This document shows positions 61,695 through 64,000 of a stretch of DNA of 64,000 nucleotides, in pieces. Below the pieces are notes generated by a model, which was not told the origin of the DNA, did no database searches, and saw only the letters and a list, made by a program, of their open reading frames with translations. Each line of letters starts with the position of its first letter. Positions within the stretch are counted from its first letter, which is position 1. The DNA comes from Candidatus Sulfotelmatobacter sp. (lineage in GTDB: Bacteria > Eisenbacteria > RBG-16-71-46), in the NCBI GenBank assembly GCA_035498555.1, contig DATKAB010000003.1, positions 56,039 through 120,038 of the forward strand, written 5' to 3'. Both the position numbers and the translations under genes were made by a program.

Positions 61695-62879
61695 GTGCGA
61701 TTCGACCTCCTGACTTCAGGCGCCGGCGCTCGTTCGGGCCGCTTCGTCCTCGCCGCGCTCGCGCTCATGAGCGTTGCCCCCCTGCTCGCTTCGCCGCCGG
61801 CCTTCGCTCACGGCGTTGGCATGAGTCAGCTCTCGCTGCAGATCTCGGGACGCGAGTTGGAGGGGAAGTGGGAGATCAACCTGCGCGACGCGCGCTGGGC
61901 GATCGGCCTCGACCCTTCGGTCTCCGGAGATCCGGGCTGGCTCGACCTCCGCTCGAACGAGATCCGCCTTCGCGAGTACGTCGCCAGGCGGCTGACCCTG
62001 GCCGCCGACAGCGGCGCGTGCGCCGTGACGCTGGCGCCGGCGCCGATGGAGTGGCAGCCGGAGATGAGCCAGGTCGTGCTGCGGCTCTCCGCCCGGTGCC
62101 CGTCGCCGCCGGACCACCTCACCCTGCGCTGCGACATGCTGTTCGACGTCGATCCCACGCATCGCGCCTACTTCTCGATCGAGGACGAAACCGTGACTTC
62201 GGTCGGTGTGTTCCGCAACGACCTGCGCTCGGTCACGATCGACGTCCACCAGTTTCATTTCTGGGAAACGGTCGGCGGGTTCGTGCGCGAGGGGATCTGG
62301 CACATCTGGAGCGGCCTCGACCACATCTGTTTCCTGCTCGCGCTGTTGCTACCGTCGCCGCTCACGCGCAGCGGGCGGGAGTGGAAGCCGCGTGGCGGCT
62401 TCTGGCCGACCTGGCGCGAGGTGCTGAAGGTGGTCACCTCGTTCACGCTGGCGCACACGCTCACGCTCTGCCTGTCCTTCTTCGGCGTGATCCGGCTGCG
62501 CTCGCAGTGGGTGGAAGTGGCGATCGCGCTGTCGGTGTTCGCAGCGGCCTGGAACAACCTGCACCCGTTTCTGCCGGGTCGCGCCTGGCTGATGGCGCTG
62601 ACCTTCGGACTGGTGCACGGAATGGGCTTCGCCGGCGCGCTCAACAATCTTGCGCTGCCGCGCCATGCACGCGGGCTGGCGCTCGGTTCCTTCAACCTCG
62701 GAGTGGAAATCGGCCAGCTGGTGGTCGTGGCCGCAGTGTTGCCGCTGCTGTTCTTCGCGTCTCGACAGAAGTGGTACGCCCGTGTGGTGATGGGGGCGGG
62801 CTCGCTCGGTATCGCCTGGCTGGCGGCGGTCTGGGTGATCGAGCGGGCGTTCGGGCTGCAGCTGTTTTCGGGTCGCTGA
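61695..62879 (+). CDS. HupE/UreJ_2-family membrane protein
   Basis: This 394-residue protein begins at a GTG (61695), chosen because it gives the signal peptide FVLAALALMSVAPLLASPPA-FA. A periplasmic beta-rich domain follows (about 40-195, HGVGMSQLSLQISGRELEGK, CDMLFDVDPTHRAYFSIEDE). The C-terminal part has five to six TM helices with motifs HIWSGLDHICFLLALLLPSP, FTLAHTLTLCLSFFGVIRLR and LVHGMGFAGALNNLALPRHA. These match the HupE/UreJ_2 family, which includes metal (nickel/cobalt) and redox-linked membrane proteins. The His-rich TM segments suggest metal binding or transport. No hydrogenase or urease gene is in the window, so the role is open. A strong hairpin follows the stop. Confidence 0.82.
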   Translation: MRFDLLTSGAGARSGRFVLAALALMSVAPLLASPPAFAHGVGMSQLSLQISGRELEGKWEINLRDARWAIGLDPSVSGDPGWLDLRSNEIRLREYVARRLTLAADSGACAVTLAPAPMEWQPEMSQVVLRLSARCPSPPDHLTLRCDMLFDVDPTHRAYFSIEDETVTSVGVFRNDLRSVTIDVHQFHFWETVGGFVREGIWHIWSGLDHICFLLALLLPSPLTRSGREWKPRGGFWPTWREVLKVVTSFTLAHTLTLCLSFFGVIRLRSQWVEVAIALSVFAAAWNNLHPFLPGRAWLMALTFGLVHGMGFAGALNNLALPRHARGLALGSFNLGVEIGQLVVVAAVLPLLFFASRQKWYARVVMGAGSLGIAWLAAVWVIERAFGLQLFSGR

Positions 62880-62888
62880 GCGAAATGC

Positions 62889-62920
62889 CAGGGGCGAGTG
62901 GATCACTCCACCCGCCCCTG
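62889..62920. terminator. Bidirectional hairpin between convergent genes
   Basis: An interrupted stem, CAGGGGCG-a-GTGGA (62889-62902) with TCCAC-c-CGCCCCTG (62907-62920), has 13 pairs with one mismatch and a TCAC loop. It lies 9 bp after the HupE-like stop and 29 bp before the stop of the gene at 62950. There is no U-run. Confidence 0.6.
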
Positions 62921-62949
62921 CTTCCGCGAATGCGATCGCGAGCGGCAGA

Positions 62950-63537
62950 CTACGCGAGCGACGCCTCGCGCTTGCGCAGCATCGCGCTGGCCGCGATCAG
63001 CAGCGCTCCCACCATCAACACCAGCCCCCAGGTCGGGAGCATGGGCACCGCGGTGCCGACGTTGATGGTGCTGGTCTGGCCGGCGAAGTTGGTGGGCGTG
63101 TTCACCGGGGTCGAGCCGTCACGCGCCAGAGCGTGGAGGCCGTCGGTCGGCATCGCGCCATAGTTCCAGATGTCGATACCGGAAGCGTAGTTGAGGGTGC
63201 CCCCGCCGGTGCCGAGGAAGCCGGAGGCCAGCGTGTAGTCCGGGGTCACTGCGCCCGGAGCGCTGGCGTAGCCCGGCGTCGCGATCAACACCCAGGTGTT
63301 GGCGGTCGCCGTGCTGGGAAGATTGGTCACGAAGTTGAAGGTATGCCCGCTCGCCGTGACCGTGAACGGGCCGAGGGCGGCCTCGCCGGCGGCGGGGCAG
63401 AAGAGCTCGACGTACTGCACGGTGCCGGAGGCGTTGGAGAAGATCTCCGACGCCTTCCACAGATGGTGTGCCGCCAGGGCGGGCGATGCCATGACGATTC
63501 CCGCGAGGGCAGCGAGAGCCACGATACGATTGCGCAT
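62950..63537 (-). CDS. Secreted protein with IPTL-CTERM-like sorting signal
   Basis: This 195-residue protein has a signal peptide (RIVALAALAGIVMASPALAA). A beta-rich domain follows, with FSNASGTVQYVELFCPAAGE, LGPFTVTASGHTFNFVTNLP, NTWVLIATPGYASAPGAVTP. It ends with a PEP/IPTL-CTERM-like tripartite signal: VPMLPTWGLVLMVGALLIAA, then SAMLRKREASLA (a motif, a TM stretch and a basic cluster). Such a tail normally directs cleavage and sorting by an exosortase or rhombosortase-type protease; none is in this window. The main domain has no family I can name, though its fold resembles lamin-tail-like surface domains. The ATG at 63537 is preceded by GGAGG, 5 nt away. It is probably surface-anchored. 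Confidence 0.75.
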   Translation of the reverse strand: MRNRIVALAALAGIVMASPALAAHHLWKASEIFSNASGTVQYVELFCPAAGEAALGPFTVTASGHTFNFVTNLPSTATANTWVLIATPGYASAPGAVTPDYTLASGFLGTGGGTLNYASGIDIWNYGAMPTDGLHALARDGSTPVNTPTNFAGQTSTINVGTAVPMLPTWGLVLMVGALLIAASAMLRKREASLA

Positions 63538-63615
63538 GCCATCCTCCAGTTCCTGCCCCACAGCCGCCAGGGCACTCTCCGGCCGGGCCTTCTGGGTCGA
63601 CCCGACTCGAGAGCC

Positions 63616-63643
63616 AGCCTAGGCGTTTCGCCTCGCAATCCAA
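63616..63643 (-). promoter_or_regulatory. Candidate promoter of the IPTL-type gene
   Basis: TTGGAT (63638-63643) and TAGGCT (63616-63621) on the minus strand are spaced by 16 bp and lie 78 nt before the ATG at 63537. The -10 belongs to the recurring TAGNNT set. Confidence 0.35.
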
Positions 63644-63690
63644 GGAGCAACCATGCAGCCCGGGCGGGTTTCGGGAATTGTTCAGGCGGG

Positions 63691-64000
63691 CTAAAGCCGC
63701 TGTTCCTCGCGCCGGGCTCTCAAGGCCGCAGGAATCGCCAACAGGCCCAGGGCCCAGGCCAGGGCGATGGCGAGCCCCGCGCGCGTGACCGGCAACGCCT
63801 GGTCCCAGCCCTCGGGCACGTAAGTCATCTGCAGCGCGTGCCGCCCGGCGGGAATCACGACTCCGCGCACCAGATAGTCCACGCGCGCGATCGCCGTCCT
63901 CTCGCCATCGAGCGTCGCGGTCCAGCCGGGAAACCAGGCGTCGGCGATCACCAGGAATGCCGGCGCCGGAGCGTTGATCGCGAGGCGCAATCGGTCCGGC
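63691..64000 (-). CDS. YfhO-like membrane protein, C-terminal end (5' partial)
   Basis: This frame runs off the right edge of the window, so only the last 100 or so residues are visible. They read LVIADAWFPGWTATLDGERT, then DYLVRGVVIPAGRHALQMTY and VPEGWDQALPVTRAG, followed by one TM helix (LAIALAWALGLLAIPAAL) and RARREEQRL. This is the typical end of the YfhO family of large multi-spanning membrane proteins (bacterial glycosyltransferase-like, GT-C fold). The A-x-x-F-P-G-W phrase with a D-G-E/K and an I-P-A-G-x-H-x-L motif is characteristic. YfhO adds sugars to lipoteichoic acid in Bacillus; the substrate here is unknown. Confidence 0.72.
   Translation of the reverse strand, partial: PDRLRLAINAPAPAFLVIADAWFPGWTATLDGERTAIARVDYLVRGVVIPAGRHALQMTYVPEGWDQALPVTRAGLAIALAWALGLLAIPAALRARREEQRL

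Overview
The window is GC-rich, almost fully coding DNA from a Gram-negative bacterium with a complex envelope. It carries TamA/TamB-type outer-membrane assembly proteins, a TonB-dependent receptor, several small outer-membrane beta-barrels, many lipoproteins and two ExbD/TolR-type proteins. Three secreted proteins end in a FlgD-like/T9SS-type tail (PNP..., an invariant Gly-Tyr/Phe core, then a basic terminus). Such tails are familiar from uncultivated FCB-type lineages such as Candidatus Eisenbacteria and relatives. That assignment is an inference; no rRNA or tRNA gene is present to test it.

Layout. 1-6036: a 5'-truncated secreted protein, an AmpG-like MFS permease, a lipoprotein, an M20 peptidase, a hotdog thioesterase and an LCMT-type methyltransferase. 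6108-20778 (all minus strand, gaps 0-16 bp): a 13-gene set with a TonB/AgmX-type protein, two ExbD proteins, one TolQ protein, TPR proteins (one of 1674 residues), SH3/beta-barrel outer-membrane proteins, lipoproteins and an NHL-repeat secreted protein. Its composition recalls the myxobacterial Agl-Glt/Nfs trans-envelope machines. 20810-27380 (same strand, 31 bp upstream): a redox set of DUF3570, DUF4266, TlpA thioredoxin, a hydrazine-synthase-alpha-like multihaem protein, a beta-barrel, a lipoprotein with an expanded haem motif, and ApbE.

27459-38397: a PLP decarboxylase; an NtrC/NtrY-type two-component system coupled to a periplasmic protein; a lipoprotein with a hairpin-rich leader; a BlaI-M56 pair whose M56 protein carries TPRs; a paralogue of the first lipoprotein; and a small duplicated-domain secreted protein. 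38417-47843: TonB receptor, delta-60-repeat secreted protein, unknown secreted protein, degenerate sulfatase-TPR protein, phosphoesterase, TetA-like MFS and a DUF308 membrane protein. 47961-55275: tamB followed by tamA. 55393-64000: a Cu-type P1B ATPase, a second BlaI-M56 pair (M56 fused to a DUF4097-like domain), a 6-phosphogluconate dehydrogenase, a HupE/UreJ-like protein, an IPTL-CTERM-like secreted protein and the end of a YfhO-like membrane protein.

The most interesting points are the trans-envelope cluster, with an Asn replacing the proton-carrying Asp in one of its two ExbD proteins; the DUF3570/DUF4266/haem/ApbE redox set beside it; and two unlinked BlaI-M56 systems that share a GCTA-N6-TAGC dyad in their promoters. 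No insertion sequence, prophage, CRISPR array, tRNA or rRNA was found.
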